A stretch of 64,000 nt of DNA from Euglena gracilis (GCA_039621445.1 CP154955.1:9846241-9910240); one strand, 5' to 3'; shown: positions 48,001 through 54,382, counted from the stretch's first letter. Notes: generated by a model not told the origin, from the letters alone. A program made the numbers and translations.

Positions 48001-49961
48001 ACAAGCTCTGGGGCAAAATTTGCTGGCATTTTTTTTTTAGGAAGCAAAAAAGAAATATTATGGGACAGAGAGTTTGCCAAACAGAAAATGAAGAAAGAAA
48101 GAGGCCATGCTCACTGAACATTTTGTTTGATCACTAACGTATCAAAGAAATAAAATCCACAGCAGGGGCTGCCCATTTTAGACAAAACAGACCCCCCCCC
48201 CCCTATGTCCAACAACTCCCCTATGCCCACCACCATGTCCTCCTTATAGCGGGGTGGTCTATGACTACCCTCCCAGTCAGAGGACACTTTTTCTGAGGTT
48301 TGGCCAGATTTTCGGCCCGCCGCGAAGCGCCGGGCCGAATTTGTGCCAAAATCGGCCAAAAAATGGCCAAAATGCCTTTTTTGGCACTTTTTTTTGGGGA
48401 AAAAGTTGTCTAAATTGTCCAAAATTTTCGGCGCAAAGCACCAGAAGAAAAAAATTTGTGACCATTTTTGGAGGGGGGATCCTGGGTACCTCATGCTTTT
48501 TTTTGACCCCTTGTCCAATGACCACCCTCCCGATCAGAGGACACCTTTTTGGCATAACCCTATGTCCAATGACCCCCCCCCCCCCCGGTCAGAGGACAGA
48601 GGTTCCCGGTTATTGGACATAGGGGGGGGCATGATGGCCTTAGAAAGCAACAACAACTTGCAGAGGGGAGGTGGTTTGTTTGAATGACATAGCAGATGGA
48701 CTGTGAAACTTGCTTCGTCAGAATTTGAAGATGAACCGCCCCCACACACAAACACCCCCCCCCCCCCCCACAAACACCTGAATCAGTCAATATGTATTCC
48801 ATTTATGCCACGTGTTGCTGGAGGTCAGCAACCTTCTGCTCCTGGAGTCGGTGCACCACACAGCCATAGGTGTGGGAGAGTTTAGAGTGCCAGCTGGTGG
48901 CAAAGGAAGGTACCATACCATGAAGGCTGCTGGGGGGGGGGATGATAGAGATGCCGTGCTCCCAGTGCCTCCAGGGGTGAGAGGTTGATTTACAAACGGA
49001 GGGAAAGGGGGGAGATATCATCTCCTGTTGTGGGGTGTGCCGACTGTTCCAGTCCATGGAAAATTAAACCAACCAGGAAGATCATTGCGAGTGGATGAAT
49101 TCCTGGTCGGGAGGGAGGAAAGTTGACCACCCAACAAATATGATACTAAGGAACCCTGTACAGTTTCCTTGAGGGCCGTTTATCAAAAGAGCCGAAAGAG
49201 TCATTTGCAAGTCTGGGAAGTTTCAAGCAAACTCCAGCGGGGAGGGGTCTCAGTGAGTATTTTTTCCTTTTCGGCATATCACAATGCAGATATCTCCGTT
49301 GTGTGTATTGACATGGGGTGATTTCTTACGCTGCAGGGAAGCTGAGAGGGGACCAGCCAGCCAGTATTTTTTTTTTTAGCCAGCAGCTCTCAGAATAGGG
49401 AGCTAACCCGCTCCCCCCCCCCCCCCCCGGTCCACTGAAACAATTTGGGGCCAGCCTGGCGAAGCCCGAAAGAATTTTCGGCACCGAAAATGTTTGAAGA
49501 AAAGGGATCCAAAAACCCCAAAAAATCGTTTTCGAAAACGGGGGTTTTGAAGGTGTTTTTTTTTCTCGCAGTTTGACCTCAGACTTTGCCTGCATAACCC
49601 CAACCCAGCTGGATTTGGGCATTTTGGCAACTTTTCGGACACCGGCAACAGGCCCAGCCCGGCATCAGGGTTTGGATATTCCCACCTACCCCCGGGAAAC
49701 TGTCATGCCCGAGAACGTGTCAGGGTCCCTCCTGGGAAGCTGTCAAGGTCCCCGGCACCGGCTGACCTGTCTCGGGACAGTTTCTGGGGGTGGGGAGGGG
49801 GTAGGTAGAGTCGTGCAAATGTGTCGGGCAGACTTTCTGGTGCGGCGCTCGGGCGGAGCAGGACAAAAAACCCCGTCCTCGGCATCGTTTGCTCCTTCAT
49901 CATCATCGTGCACCTGCTGACGGGCCTCGTGTTGGCCAAGGTGGACCACGGCAAGCGATAG
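24654..49961 (+). CDS. ABCG/PDR-type transporter, 5'-truncated copy (NBD2 + TMD2), 20 exons
   Basis: Inverted second copy of the minus-strand gene's second half. Exons: 24654-24722, 26142-26256, 26926-26983, 28897-29006, 30162-30236, 31707-31801, 32870-32963, 33816-33847, 34584-34700, 35760-35865, 36350-36454, 37396-37474, 40140-40240, 40477-40530, 41095-41144, 42880-42931, 43663-43728, 43921-43962, 46692-46781, 49881-49961. They sum to one base plus 530 codons and end TAG. The product has Walker A GKNGSGKT, signature LAPQS, Walker B VLLLDD, D-loop TTGLD, H-loop AAHQPS, six TM helices, and a large extracellular loop before TM6. The linker exon before Walker A (present at 10,159-10,310 in the minus copy) is missing, so this copy lacks a known start. 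It may be a broken duplicate, a half-transporter with an unseen 5' exon, or an assembly join. Introns of 192-3,099 bp have paired ends rather than GT-AG. Confidence 0.85.
25430..25850. repeat. dispersed element, copy of 61,740-62,285
   Basis: Lies in the Walker A downstream intron of the plus transporter. Shares the TTTGGCAATTTCT, CCCTCCAGCAGAAAT and GAAGGCCTTCAATATCAATCCCC segments with 61,740-62,285. Confidence 0.75.
26142..26256 (+). CDS. ABCG NBD2 exon: after Walker A (plus copy)
   Basis: Encodes TLLLEVIGGRRTLGSVEGAV then LLNGRPVEAAVRQRVVGL. The upstream intron begins GAC-TGGGGCCC and ends GGGCCCCCC-GGCC; exon borders share GAC. Replacing GT-AG by this pairing gives GKNGSGKTLLLEV in frame. 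Confidence 0.9.
26257..26925 (+). other. nonconventional intron, 669 bp, with conserved terminal stem
   Basis: Begins GCC-CCGAGGTTGTTTGGG and ends CCCCAAAAACCACCTCGG-ACCTC. The two ends pair over about 12 bp immediately inside the exon borders. The interior includes family repeats at 26,390-26,655 and shares nothing visible with the homologous intron 8,360-8,721. Confidence 0.85.
26390..26655. mobile_element. AACTGTCCTCC..CCTGTCCTCATAGGGACCTG element
   Basis: Shared phrases GGAAACTGTCCTCCAC, CTGACCTGTC and CTCATAAGGGACCTG recur at 42,315-42,615, 54,383-54,900 and 57,958-58,083. The flanking GGAAACTGTC ends resemble the shorter GGAAACTGTCAGGGTCCC family. Confidence 0.6.
26926..26983 (+). CDS. 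ABCG NBD2 exon: before the helical subdomain (plus copy)
   Basis: Encodes ASRATCHSLQTTVGEALQW. Joined to exon 28,897 it reads QWSAALCLPRS. The downstream intron has the textbook ends GGG-CAGGGCCCC and GGGGCT-CTG-CCGGC. Confidence 0.88.
27060..27345 (-). mobile_element. antisense relative of the 7.0-7.5 kb element copy
   Basis: The reverse complement shares CGAGTTTTGGGTGATCAACC, a GAATGAAG..GAGGAAAAT stretch and CATCGCACCACAC with 7,240-7,370. Decayed, no frame. Confidence 0.55.
27640..27870. mobile_element. GGGGTCGACCC palindromic hairpin element
   Basis: GGGCTGTACGGGAATCCCC at the left and CCTTCCTGTACAGCCC at the right form inverted ends. The interior has GGGGGGTCGACCC and GGGGGGTCGACCCCC palindromes. 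Relatives are at 45,290-45,520, 46,885-46,978 and 55,455-55,552. Confidence 0.7.
27905..28022. mobile_element. GGGAAACTGTCAGGGTCCC hairpin element
   Basis: Starts TACCCCCC..CGGGAAACTG and ends CAGTTTCCCGGGGGG..CAGGTA, an inverted repeat capped by homopolymers. Internal AACCTGTCAGGGTCCCGC and CCGGCCAACCTGTC are the family's body. Other copies: 43,375-43,575, 49,686-49,808, 62,282-62,470 and 62,555-62,703. Confidence 0.8.
28130..28710. repeat. dispersed GGCCATATCTCGGGCCAGGCGGGGAG-type repeat
   Basis: Two tandem modules (28,380-28,520 and 28,600-28,720) share CGGGCCAxGxGGGGAGTTGCGG and GGGCATTTCAAGGGCTTCA. Related to 4,500-4,740 in the minus gene's large intron. Confidence 0.7.
28897..29006 (+). 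CDS. ABCG NBD2 exon: helical subdomain (plus copy)
   Basis: Encodes AALCLPRSIPKAAKQAHIRR then LVALFGLADIAAYQIG. Only 2 of 110 bases differ from minus exon 2,665-2,774, while the flanking introns are unrelated. Confidence 0.92.
29665..29735. repeat. GT/GTGTTGT microsatellite
   Basis: A GT run followed by TTGTGTGT variants. No coding content. Confidence 0.9.
29775..30080. mobile_element. AAATATAACCCCCC element
   Basis: Left part carries CAAATATAACCCTCCCCCC and AATAACCCCCC, right part CAAATATAACCCCCCTC. Same family vocabulary as 19,100-19,330. Outer limits are not clear. Confidence 0.45.
30162..30236 (+). CDS. ABCG NBD2 exon: degenerate signature (plus copy)
   Basis: Encodes ELAPQSLAVATVAVELAANP followed by SVLLL. 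The signature motif is LAPQS instead of LSGGQ. The upstream intron pairs GAG (+4 to +6) with CTC (-8 to -6). Confidence 0.9.
30815..31240. repeat. GGTCTTATTTTTGGG repeated motif region
   Basis: AAAATAAGACC once and GGTCTTATTTTTKGG about five times, with GGCGCTTCGCGCC at 30,984 and GGCGCTTTGCGCC at 31,138. Looks like a hairpin element plus flanking copies. Related to the 35,300-35,470 stretch (AACCTCCACxxGxG..TTATTTTTGG). Confidence 0.5.
31707..31801 (+). CDS. ABCG NBD2 exon: Walker B Asp and D-loop (plus copy)
   Basis: Encodes DDVTTGLDWAAMQRLLPALR and ALRQDGRALVLA. The upstream intron pairs CAG (+4 to +6) with CTG (-8 to -6), giving VLLLDDVTTGLD. The usual catalytic Glu after the Walker B Asp is Asp here. 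Confidence 0.9.
32076..32351. repeat. GTGTGG hexanucleotide array
   Basis: About 42 tandem GTGTGG units in the F-G intron. Open frames of 100-220 codons across it (Val/Trp, Cys/Gly, His/Pro) are repeat artefacts. Confidence 0.97.
32583..32625. repeat. CA dinucleotide microsatellite
   Basis: Short CA run with a few CCAC interruptions, within the same intron. Confidence 0.9.
32870..32963 (+). CDS. ABCG NBD2 exon: H-loop
   Basis: Encodes AHQPSLDLLALVDNLVVLGG then GRVMCAGDATF. The His of AHQPS is the switch histidine, and LVDNLVVLGGGRVMCAG matches FDxLLLLSxGRxxYxG. Upstream intron pairs CAGGGG with CCCCTG. No counterpart of the minus copy is in the window. Confidence 0.92.
33816..33847 (+). CDS. 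ABCG exon: segment after the NBD
   Basis: Encodes GCAELIDFLH. It follows ATF of the previous exon in frame and corresponds to the xxxLxxYF stretch after the NBD. Only 32 nt; both flanking introns have pairable ends. Confidence 0.72.
34584..34700 (+). CDS. ABCG exon: linker before TMD2
   Basis: Encodes PRYCAEQNAVHWILSLLRDQ then EADVVEQYERSVLRAANA. It corresponds to the CPxxxNPADFxLxL linker, with the charged helix that follows. Left border uncertain by one base. Confidence 0.82.
35760..35865 (+). CDS. ABCG exon: connecting helix before TM1 of TMD2
   Basis: Encodes an Ala/Pro-rich stretch then NTYQASCPRQFALLLRKW, matching the YxxSxxxQxxxLLxR element. Downstream intron pairs CAGCCG with CGGCTG. 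Confidence 0.85.
35950..36083. repeat. CACAGCACCA imperfect tandem repeat
   Basis: ACACAGCACC-type units with drift. Gives His/Ser/Thr or Cys/Val frames that are not genes. Confidence 0.9.
36350..36454 (+). CDS. ABCG exon: TM1 of TMD2
   Basis: Encodes GRIHWRCRVYNWSRV then the helix ATSVMLGLVVGSAFWQIQV. It matches the RNxxxxxxRxxxxxxxGxxFW element. The 3' border is ambiguous by one codon. Confidence 0.9.
37396..37474 (+). CDS. ABCG exon: TM2 of TMD2
   Basis: Encodes SPGSAFSLVSVQYLSMVFMG then FLFMN. It matches the xxGALFFxxxxxxFxxxxxxxxF segment. The downstream 2.7-kb intron begins near GGC-CAGGGATGG and ends CCACCCCTG-AAACC. Confidence 0.88.
37597..37806. repeat. GCCGACCGCA decamer array
   Basis: Perfect 10-bp units, interrupted twice by the same insert (GGGTTTCAGGACTGTCATAG...). 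A second block lies at 38,801-38,862 and is again followed by a diverged GGGCTAAA..CTGTCATAGGTG sequence. Confidence 0.95.
37905..38735. repeat. strand-switching TTTTGGCC / GGCCAAAA tract
   Basis: From 37,905 to about 38,395 the strand reads GGCCACTTTTGGCCATTTTTG-like. From about 38,400 to 38,735 it switches to the complementary AGTGGCCAAAAGCAG-like sense. The two halves could fold as a very long imperfect hairpin. Confidence 0.85.
38801..38862. repeat. second GCCGACCGCA decamer block
   Basis: Six units of the decamer also arrayed at 37,597-37,806, on the other side of the strand-switching tract. Confidence 0.93.
38863..40139. other. 3' part of the 2.7-kb TM2 intron
   Basis: Unique and poly-G/C capped stretches. 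39,480-39,640 (GGCGGAGGAGGGTTTCCTCTATTTTCGG, GTGGGTCCCCC) resembles 59,020-59,170 and 60,890-61,050, so another dispersed family. No coding signal. Confidence 0.45.
40140..40240 (+). CDS. ABCG exon: elbow before TM3 of TMD2
   Basis: Encodes VQGVAARERSVYYCDKARHM then YSPWILNGVMALW. This is the xxxERxVFYREKxxxMYSxxxYxxAxxxxE element. Downstream intron pairs CAGGACGTCGCCGA with the CGTCAACGCCCTG end. Confidence 0.93.
40477..40530 (+). CDS. ABCG exon: TM3 of TMD2
   Basis: Encodes ESLLICFNSLVAIAIFYP, a helix matching ExPxxxxxxxxFxxIxY. Joined to the previous exon it reads MALWESLLICFN in frame. Confidence 0.88.
40657..41021. repeat. CA / CGCA compound microsatellite
   Basis: CACA runs at both ends and a central CACG/CGCA block with GCAG and GCAT variants. 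Long His/Thr/Ala or Cys/Val/Arg frames are artefacts. Confidence 0.97.
41095..41144 (+). CDS. ABCG exon: start of TM4 of TMD2
   Basis: Encodes LNSDIGVMVFWYWNYM. In frame with FYP upstream and LYILFSTLF downstream. Downstream intron pairs CAGGGAG with CTCCCTG at the expected positions; the upstream pairing is weaker. Confidence 0.8.
41515..42297. repeat. GAAT / GAGT / GCGT compound microsatellite, internally duplicated
   Basis: Tetranucleotide blocks GAAT, GAGT, GCGT, GAGT, GAAT occur in the same order twice (about 41,570-41,870 and 41,875-42,120), then GGAT. The matching order and the shared GCCTGCG and GTGTGCG interruptions indicate a duplication of about 310 bp. Confidence 0.95.
42315..42615. 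mobile_element. AACTGTCCTCC..CCTCATAGGGxCCTGTC element
   Basis: GGGAAACTGTCCTCCACCCC, CCTCATAGGGCCCTGTCACC and GTACCTGCTGACCT match the family at 26,390-26,655. Ends AGTTTCCTGGGGGG. Confidence 0.65.
42880..42931 (+). CDS. ABCG exon: rest of TM4 of TMD2
   Basis: Encodes YILFSTLFGLLCGLLMP. Upstream CTG at -8 to -6 pairs with the CAG of the 41,145 donor and the join is in frame. Confidence 0.85.
43375..43575. mobile_element. GGGAAACTGTCAGGGTCCC element, internally repeated
   Basis: Contains three CCAACCTGTCA..GGAAGTTGTCAGGGTCC modules. Opens CTGGGAAACTGTCATGCCCGAG and ends CATGTGGCAACTTCC. Same family as 27,905-28,022. Confidence 0.75.
43663..43728 (+). CDS. ABCG exon: TM5 of TMD2
   Basis: Encodes QPTTLFALMTGYLLPRTQIP then WW. 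It matches the FxGFLIPxxxIPxWW element. The left border is tentative, because stem pairing here is weak. Confidence 0.87.
43921..43962 (+). CDS. ABCG exon: re-entrant loop after TM5
   Basis: Encodes YGSPLPYAFQIATS, matching YxSPLxYAxxAL. The preceding 192-bp intron pairs CCAAGCGCTTCC with GGGCGGCGCTGG. The downstream border is ambiguous because the frame stays open through IQLYCEA. Confidence 0.85.
44918..45011 (+). repeat. 17-bp tandem repeat, ACATTCTTGTGTTTTGC
   Basis: Five head-to-tail units with one GTGCTTTG variant and a diverging sixth. It reads as repeated Cys-Phe-His-Ser-Cys-Val by chance. Inside the P-Q intron. Confidence 0.92.
45290..45520. mobile_element. GGGGTCGACCC palindromic hairpin element
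   Basis: CAGGGCAGTATGGGAATCGGC at the left, CCTTCCTGTACAGCCCTGCCC at the right, with GGGGGTCGACCCCCC at 45,352 and GTCGACCCC at 45,476. A nested or double copy of the family at 46,885-46,978. Confidence 0.7.
45780..46190. mobile_element. TTATAAACCCCCC element
   Basis: Starts CACTTATAAACCCCCCGGGG and ends with repeated GGGGTTTATAAGTGGGGG, an inverted repeat. Internal GGATCCGGTTTGGTTGGCCGGCC and GGCAGTTTTTGGCAA core. A second copy is at 50,850-51,380. Confidence 0.8.
46250..46570. repeat. poly-C/poly-G and GGGGTCGACCCC rich block
   Basis: Two further GGGTCGACCCCCC palindromes (46,384 and 46,517) with a GGCGCCTTCGGCGCCGG hairpin at 46,451. Fragmentary copies of the same hairpin family. Confidence 0.55.
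46692..46781 (+). CDS. ABCG exon: extracellular loop before TM6
   Basis: Encodes VVNGTTVDSPLWPAVRDRFY then LSYNDRWMYL. It corresponds to the loop and the YxxxxxWxxxG run into the last helix. The 3.1-kb downstream intron begins GGC-CGGGGTC and ends AACCC-CGTCCTC (CGGGG with CCCCG). Confidence 0.85.
46885..46978. mobile_element. GGGCAGAACGGGAA hairpin element, about 94 bp
   Basis: GGGCAGAACGGGAATCGGCC at the left and CCTTCCTGTTTTGCCC at the right are inverted ends around GGGGGGTCGACCCCCC. Nearly identical to 55,455-55,552. Confidence 0.82.
47030..47270. mobile_element. GCCTGCCTGGGCAGGCAC hairpin element
   Basis: GGGCCTGCCTGGGCAGGCAC at 47,040 and GTGCCTGCCTGGGCAGGCACTACC at 47,230, each a palindrome, with poly-C/G caps and a GGCGCCGAAGGCGCCGGGG hairpin in the middle. 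Confidence 0.7.
47275..48120. other. non-repetitive intronic sequence, possibly a decayed coding element
   Basis: Balanced composition, no G-tracts, and in one plus frame several stop-separated segments with protein-like composition. No family is recognised. Lies wholly inside the last intron of the plus transporter. Confidence 0.3.
48188..48632. mobile_element. CCCCCTATGTCCAA-type hairpin element
   Basis: Left end CCCCCCCTATGTCCAAC and right end GTTATTGGACATAGGGGGGG are inverted. Two GGTCAGAGGACA modules, a GCGAAGCGCCGGGCC hairpin and the TTTTGGCCAAAA core match 51,776-52,132. Confidence 0.88.
48633..49685. other. 3' part of the last intron
   Basis: Unique sequence with scattered poly-C tracts and a CCAGCCAGCCAG fragment at 49,350. 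No coding signal. Confidence 0.4.
49686..49808. mobile_element. GGGAAACTGTCAGGGTCCC element
   Basis: CTACCCCCGGGAAACTGTCATG at the left, GGGACAGTTTCTGGGGGT..GGGGTAG at the right. It lies directly before the last transporter exon. Confidence 0.8.
49881..49961 (+). CDS. ABCG exon: TM6 of TMD2 and C-terminus
   Basis: Encodes GIVCSFIIIVHLLTGLVLAK then VDHGKR and TAG. Joined to the previous exon it reads DRWMYLGIVCSF, the expected last helix with a short basic tail. The only stop codon in either transporter reading. Confidence 0.92.
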   Translation, partial: GIVCSFIIIVHLLTGLVLAKVDHGKR

Positions 49962-50094
49962 CGGAGGTGGAGCGATTCTGCCCCGGCGGTAGTGGGCAAA
50001 AAATTGCATATGTGGTGGCATATGTGTTTATGGTGTGTGGCATATGGTACCTGTAAACCCAAAGTTCGAAGCTGCCTCTTCCGTGGCAATAGTG

Positions 50095-50835
50095 CTGGTA
50101 CTAGTACTGGTATTGGCATTGGTACTGGCACTGGCACTGGTACCTGGTACCTGGTACTGGTACCCGATTCCAGTACTGGTACTCCAGTGCTGGTACCAGT
50201 GCTCCAGTACTGGTACAAGCACTGGCGCGAGTACTGGTACTTATACTGGTAGTAGTAGTAGTATTAGTAGTATTGGTGTAGTGCTGGTACAAGTACTAAT
50301 ACTAGTACCAGTGCTAGAACCAGTACCAGTACTAGTATACTGTAGTCCAAGTTCTAGTGCCAGTACTAGTACTGGTACTGGTGCTAGCACTGGCACTGGT
50401 ACTGGTGCTGGAGAACTAGTACTCCAGTACCAGTACTAGAGCTGATACCAGTACAACCAGTACTAGTGCTAGTACCAGTACTAGTACCATTACTAGTACT
50501 CGTACTCATACTTGTACTCCAGTACCAGTACTGGTACTCCAGTATTGGTACTAGTACTGGAGTACTAGTACAAGTACTGGAGCACTGGTACTAGCTGTAG
50601 TGCTGGCACAAGTACTAGCACCAGTACTGGAGTACCAGCACCAGTACTGGAGTGCTACCAGTACCAGCACTGGTACCGGTACTAGTACTAGAACTAGTTC
50701 TAGTACTCCAGTATAGTACCAGTACTCCAGTACTGGTGCTGGTACCCCATACTGGTACTAGTACTCCAGCACTGATACTAGTACTACTGGTAGTAGTACT
50801 CCAGTGCCGGTATTCCGGTATTAGTAGTAGCACCA
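50095..50835. repeat. AGTACTGGTACT palindromic low-complexity array
   Basis: About 740 bp written with AGTAC, TGGTAC, CCAGTAC and CTAGTAC steps. The unit is self-complementary (CCAGTACTGG), so both strands look alike. Val/Leu/Pro or Ser/Thr frames are artefacts. Confidence 0.95.
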
Positions 50836-50849
50836 GTTAACCCCCCCCC

Positions 50850-51380
50850 CCAAAGCCCCCCCCCCGGAAATATAACCCACTGGGTTTGGTTTTGCCGCCC
50901 AAATGTAACCCCCCCCCCCGATGTGCCCCGATGTGAAGGCAGACGCTGATATCATTAAGGAAAAAGTCGAAAGTTTTTGAACGGGTACAACATTTTTCTC
51001 ACCAGTACTAGCACCAGTACTGAACCCCCATTTATAAACCCCCCGGGGTTAGTAGGATCCGGTGTCGTTGGTCGGCCGAAGGGGGGGGGGTTATAAGTCC
51101 GGAATCGTTGGTGAAAATCCGAACCCCAAAAATGACCCCGAAACCCTCCCAAATTGGCAATTTTTTTTGCAAATTTGGTCAAAAATGGCATTTTTGATGA
51201 TGGTCGATCTCAAAAAAGGGCCAAAAAATCAGTTTTTGGGTGGTTCCCCGAAGGGGGGGGGGGTTATAAGTCCCGGTTTGGTTGGTCGGCCCGAGGGGGG
51301 GGGTTAGTAAGTGGGGGGGGTTAGTAAGTGGGGGGGGGGTTAGTAAGTGGGGGGGGGTAGTAAGTGGGGGGGTTTATAAG
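50850..51380. mobile_element. TTATAAACCCCCC element
   Basis: CCATTTATAAACCCCCCGGGG at 51,028, GGATCCGGTGTCGTTGGTCGGCCGAAGG, a CAAATTTGGTCAAAAATGGCATTTTTGATGATGG core, and a GGGTTTATAAGTGGGG end. Same layout as 45,780-46,190. Confidence 0.78.
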
Positions 51381-51384
51381 TGGG

Positions 51385-51771
51385 GGGGGGTTTAGTATTA
51401 GTGCCAGCACCAGTACCAGTTCCAGTTCCAGTGTTAGTTAGTACCAGTGCTATTTCCAGTACCAACACCACTACGAGTACCAGTGCTGGCACCAGTACCG
51501 GTGCTGGTACCAGTACCAGTACAAGTACTAGTGCTAGTACTTGTACTGGTACTTGTACCGGTACTGGTACCGGTACCGGTACTTGTACCGGTACCAGTAC
51601 CGGTACCAGTACCGGTACCAGTACCGGTACCAGTACCAGTACCAGTACCAGTACCAGTACCAGTACCAGTACCAGTACCAGTACCAGTACCAGTACCAGT
51701 ACCAGTACCAGTACCAGTACCAGTACCAGTACCAGTACCAGTACCAGCACTTGTAACAGTACCAGTACCAG
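51385..51771. repeat. CCAGTA hexamer array, left part
   Basis: Degenerate at the left, then near-perfect GTACCA/CCAGTA units from about 51,590. The array resumes at 52,133, so it was split by the element at 51,772-52,132. Confidence 0.95.
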
Positions 51772-52132
51772 TACCCCCCCCCCCTATGTCCAACGACCCC
51801 CCTATGTCCAATGACCACCTCCCCCCCCCCGGTCAGAGGACACCTTTTCGGAGGTTTGACCAAATTTTTGGTCCCGGCGTGAAGCGCCGGGACGAAAAAT
51901 TTTGCCCCAAAATTGGCCAAAAATTTGGCCAAAATGCCATTTTTTGACACTTTTTGGACAAAAATTTGTCAAAATTGCCCAAAATTTTCGGCACAAAGCA
52001 CTGGAAGGGAAAATTTGGGCATTTTTGGGTGGGTAGGGACCCGGGTACCCACCAACTTTCTTTTGACCCCATGTCCAACGACCACCCCCCCGGTCAGAGG
52101 ACAGAGGTTACCGGTCATTGGACATAGGGGGG
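51772..52132 (-). mobile_element. complete CCCCCTATGTCCAA-type MITE inserted in a microsatellite
   Basis: Ends are CCCCCCCTATGTCCAACGACC and GGTCATTGGACATAGGGGGG, about 21-bp inverted repeats with one mismatch. Repeat units continue on both sides and TACC abuts both ends, a possible target-site duplication. The core has two GGCGC hairpins and TTGGCCAAA palindromes. No coding capacity. Confidence 0.92.
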
Positions 52133-52400
52133 GGTACCAGTACCAGTACCAGTACCAGTACTGGTGCTGGTACTGGAACTGGAACTGGCACCAGGGCTGG
52201 TGCTGATGGTAGTAGTTGGCATTGATGGTGATAGTGATGGTACTACTGTAGTTTTAGAACTATTACTGGTGGTACCAGTCGTATTGGTGCTGTAGGAACT
52301 AATACCAGCACTGCTTGTATTAGAACTAGTGGTAATAGTATTTATTCTAACTAATACTAATACTAACTACTGGTACTAATAGTACTGCAGCACTCTAGTG
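52133..52400. repeat. CCAGTA hexamer array, right part, decaying
   Basis: TACCAGTACCAG units that degrade into TAGTACTGG and ACTAATACTAA variants towards 52,400. Confidence 0.9.
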
Positions 52401-52589
52401 CTGCAAATATGAAAAGCAATAACCAATTTCCCTGAAAAAAAGTTTCCTTCCCCCAAAAAAACTCTTTACAAATTCTTTTTTTTTAAATTAAAAACTCTCT
52501 ACTCCCAAGAGCAACAGAACAACCTTGGATGGAAAGGTGCCTTTCATGCTCAAATTCATAAGTATGAGAGGCTCTCTGCTGCTCATGGG

Positions 52590-52695
52590 TATATGCATTG
52601 TGTGTGTGTGTGTATGTGTGCATGCTTGCGCGCGCGTGTGCGCGTGCGTGGCTCGCGTGTGTGTGCATGTGTGTGTGTGTGTGTGTGTGTGTGCC
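52590..52695. repeat. GT microsatellite with GCGCGT block
   Basis: GT runs flanking a GCGCGCGTGTGCGCGTGCGTG core. No coding content. Confidence 0.95.
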
Positions 52696-52704
52696 AGGCT
52701 TGTG

Positions 52705-52990
52705 CTTAGTCGGGTGCCTACCCCGTGGGGGGGTGGGTGCTAGGGGCAGGCACCCCATAGCACCCGATCCGACCCCCCCCCCGGGGGGGGGGGAGGGTTT
52801 TGGGGGGGGTGCCTGCCCCTAGCAGGCACCCCCCTCTGACCCCGGCGCCGAAGGCGCCGGGGGCCCGGAAAAGGCCATTTTCAATGAAAATTTTCTGGGT
52901 CCGGCCCGGACCCCTATCCCCCCCCGGGGGGGGGGGTGTGCCTGCTAGGGGCAGGCACCCTATAGCACCCACCCCCCCTCCCCCCCGGTC
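52705..52990. mobile_element. TAGGGGCAGGCACCCCATAGCACC hairpin element
   Basis: GGGGCAGGCACCCCATAGCACC at 52,743 and again GGGGCAGGCACCCTATAGCACC at 52,947, with GGTGCCTGCCCCTAGCAGGCACCCC between. GGCGCCGAAGGCGCCGGGGG hairpin at 52,843. Poly-C/G caps at each junction. Confidence 0.72.
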
Positions 52991-54382
52991 GGTAAGCACA
53001 AGCATGGTGTGTGCGTGTGCGCGCGCGTGGCCCCAATTCCAGTACCGCAGGGCTCCATATTTATATCATCACGTCGGTGAAGTCCCCCACGTGCCCGGAA
53101 CGATGCTTAGCATTACTTTGCTTGCTTGTTCCTACGCGCTTTGTTTCCAGTGATCCTCAAGTCTTCCACCCTCTTTGTCCCCTCACCTTCGCATTCACCC
53201 CGATGCCTGCTGCTGTGGAAACGGAGGCCACATCGTCGGCAACACCCTCCATCAGAGTCCCCCCATCTGCGCCTCGTACCCCCCCCCCCCCCCCCCAGCT
53301 GCCCATGGTAACTAAAGGCTGTGGTTGGTTGGAATTGAAGGTGGTGTGCTTGGCATGGGGTGGCCATCAGGACAAAATTGTTCTGGTGGGGGACACCCCA
53401 GCTGTCCTTTTAAAAGAACCAGTCACTCAGTTCCCAGTGTGTCAGAGCCAAGCCTCTGCCAGCCCATGGGAAGTGGTGCTGTTGCGTGCACACGGGCACC
53501 ACCCCGCCCCAAGCACAAGTGTCCCAGCCAGCCAGCCAGCCAGCCGGCCAGCCGGCCGGCCAGCCAGCTCTGCTGCGCCGTGATGCACAAAAATGAGGTC
53601 AGTCTTGTAAGATCAGAGTTTTTTGCTTGCTGACCCCTCCCAGATGCTCGTCAAACGCAGTCCAGGCGAGGGGGCGAGGCACACTGGGGTGGGTAGCCTC
53701 GGACCCCATCTTCAGACAATGCAAGGTTTCCACCCTTGTCAACGCAGTCCGAGGGGCAGTATCAGTCATTTTAGGTCATTTTTGGCCTTTTTTTTTTAAT
53801 CCAGCCTGCGTTGACAGAGGTTGTTGTCTTGCATTGTTTAACGGTGGATTTGAAGGCCACCCACCCTGGTGTGGGCTGCCTGCCCCCCCCCCCCCCTTGC
53901 CTGGGCATAATTTTTGCTCTCACAGGTCTCAGTTTGCAGGGCTGTGCCACGGCGCACATCGATGTACTGCCAGAGACTGTGGGGCTGCGTTTTGGGCACA
54001 ACCCACAAAATCTCATGTTGGGCACACCCTATGCCCTGCGTGGAAGGGAAGGCAGAGGTGGTGTTGAGCGCCAGGCTCCTACCCCCCTCCCCCCGGCACC
54101 TGGCCAATACCCCAGAACCTACCACAGGGGAAGAGGGGGGGGGCTTGCTATGTGGTGCCCACTGGGGAACACCCAATAATGGCAGTGATCACTTTTCCAT
54201 TCCAACTTTTGTGGGCGTGGGGGTGGCAGCGCAGTGTCCAGCCGTGGCCCACGGGTCTACTGGCTGGGCCTTCCATATACCCCAGAACCCCCGATACCTC
54301 GATCCGTGGCACGCTCTCTCGACGCCGCTGCTGGCCTGAATCGAAGCTGTACGGGAACCCCAGAAACCCTACCACCCCCACC
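52991..54382. other. mostly unique intergenic sequence
   Basis: Contains a GCCAGCCAGCCAGCCGGCC repeat at 53,521-53,572 and poly-C at 53,281 and 53,882. A few open stretches (for example 53,929-54,060) have no recognisable family. No gene is called. Confidence 0.35.

Noticed and set aside
50101-51947. Val-Leu-Pro, Ser-Thr-Gly and Tyr-Gln frames
   Set aside because: AGTACTGG and CCAGTA arrays, palindromic and open on both strands.
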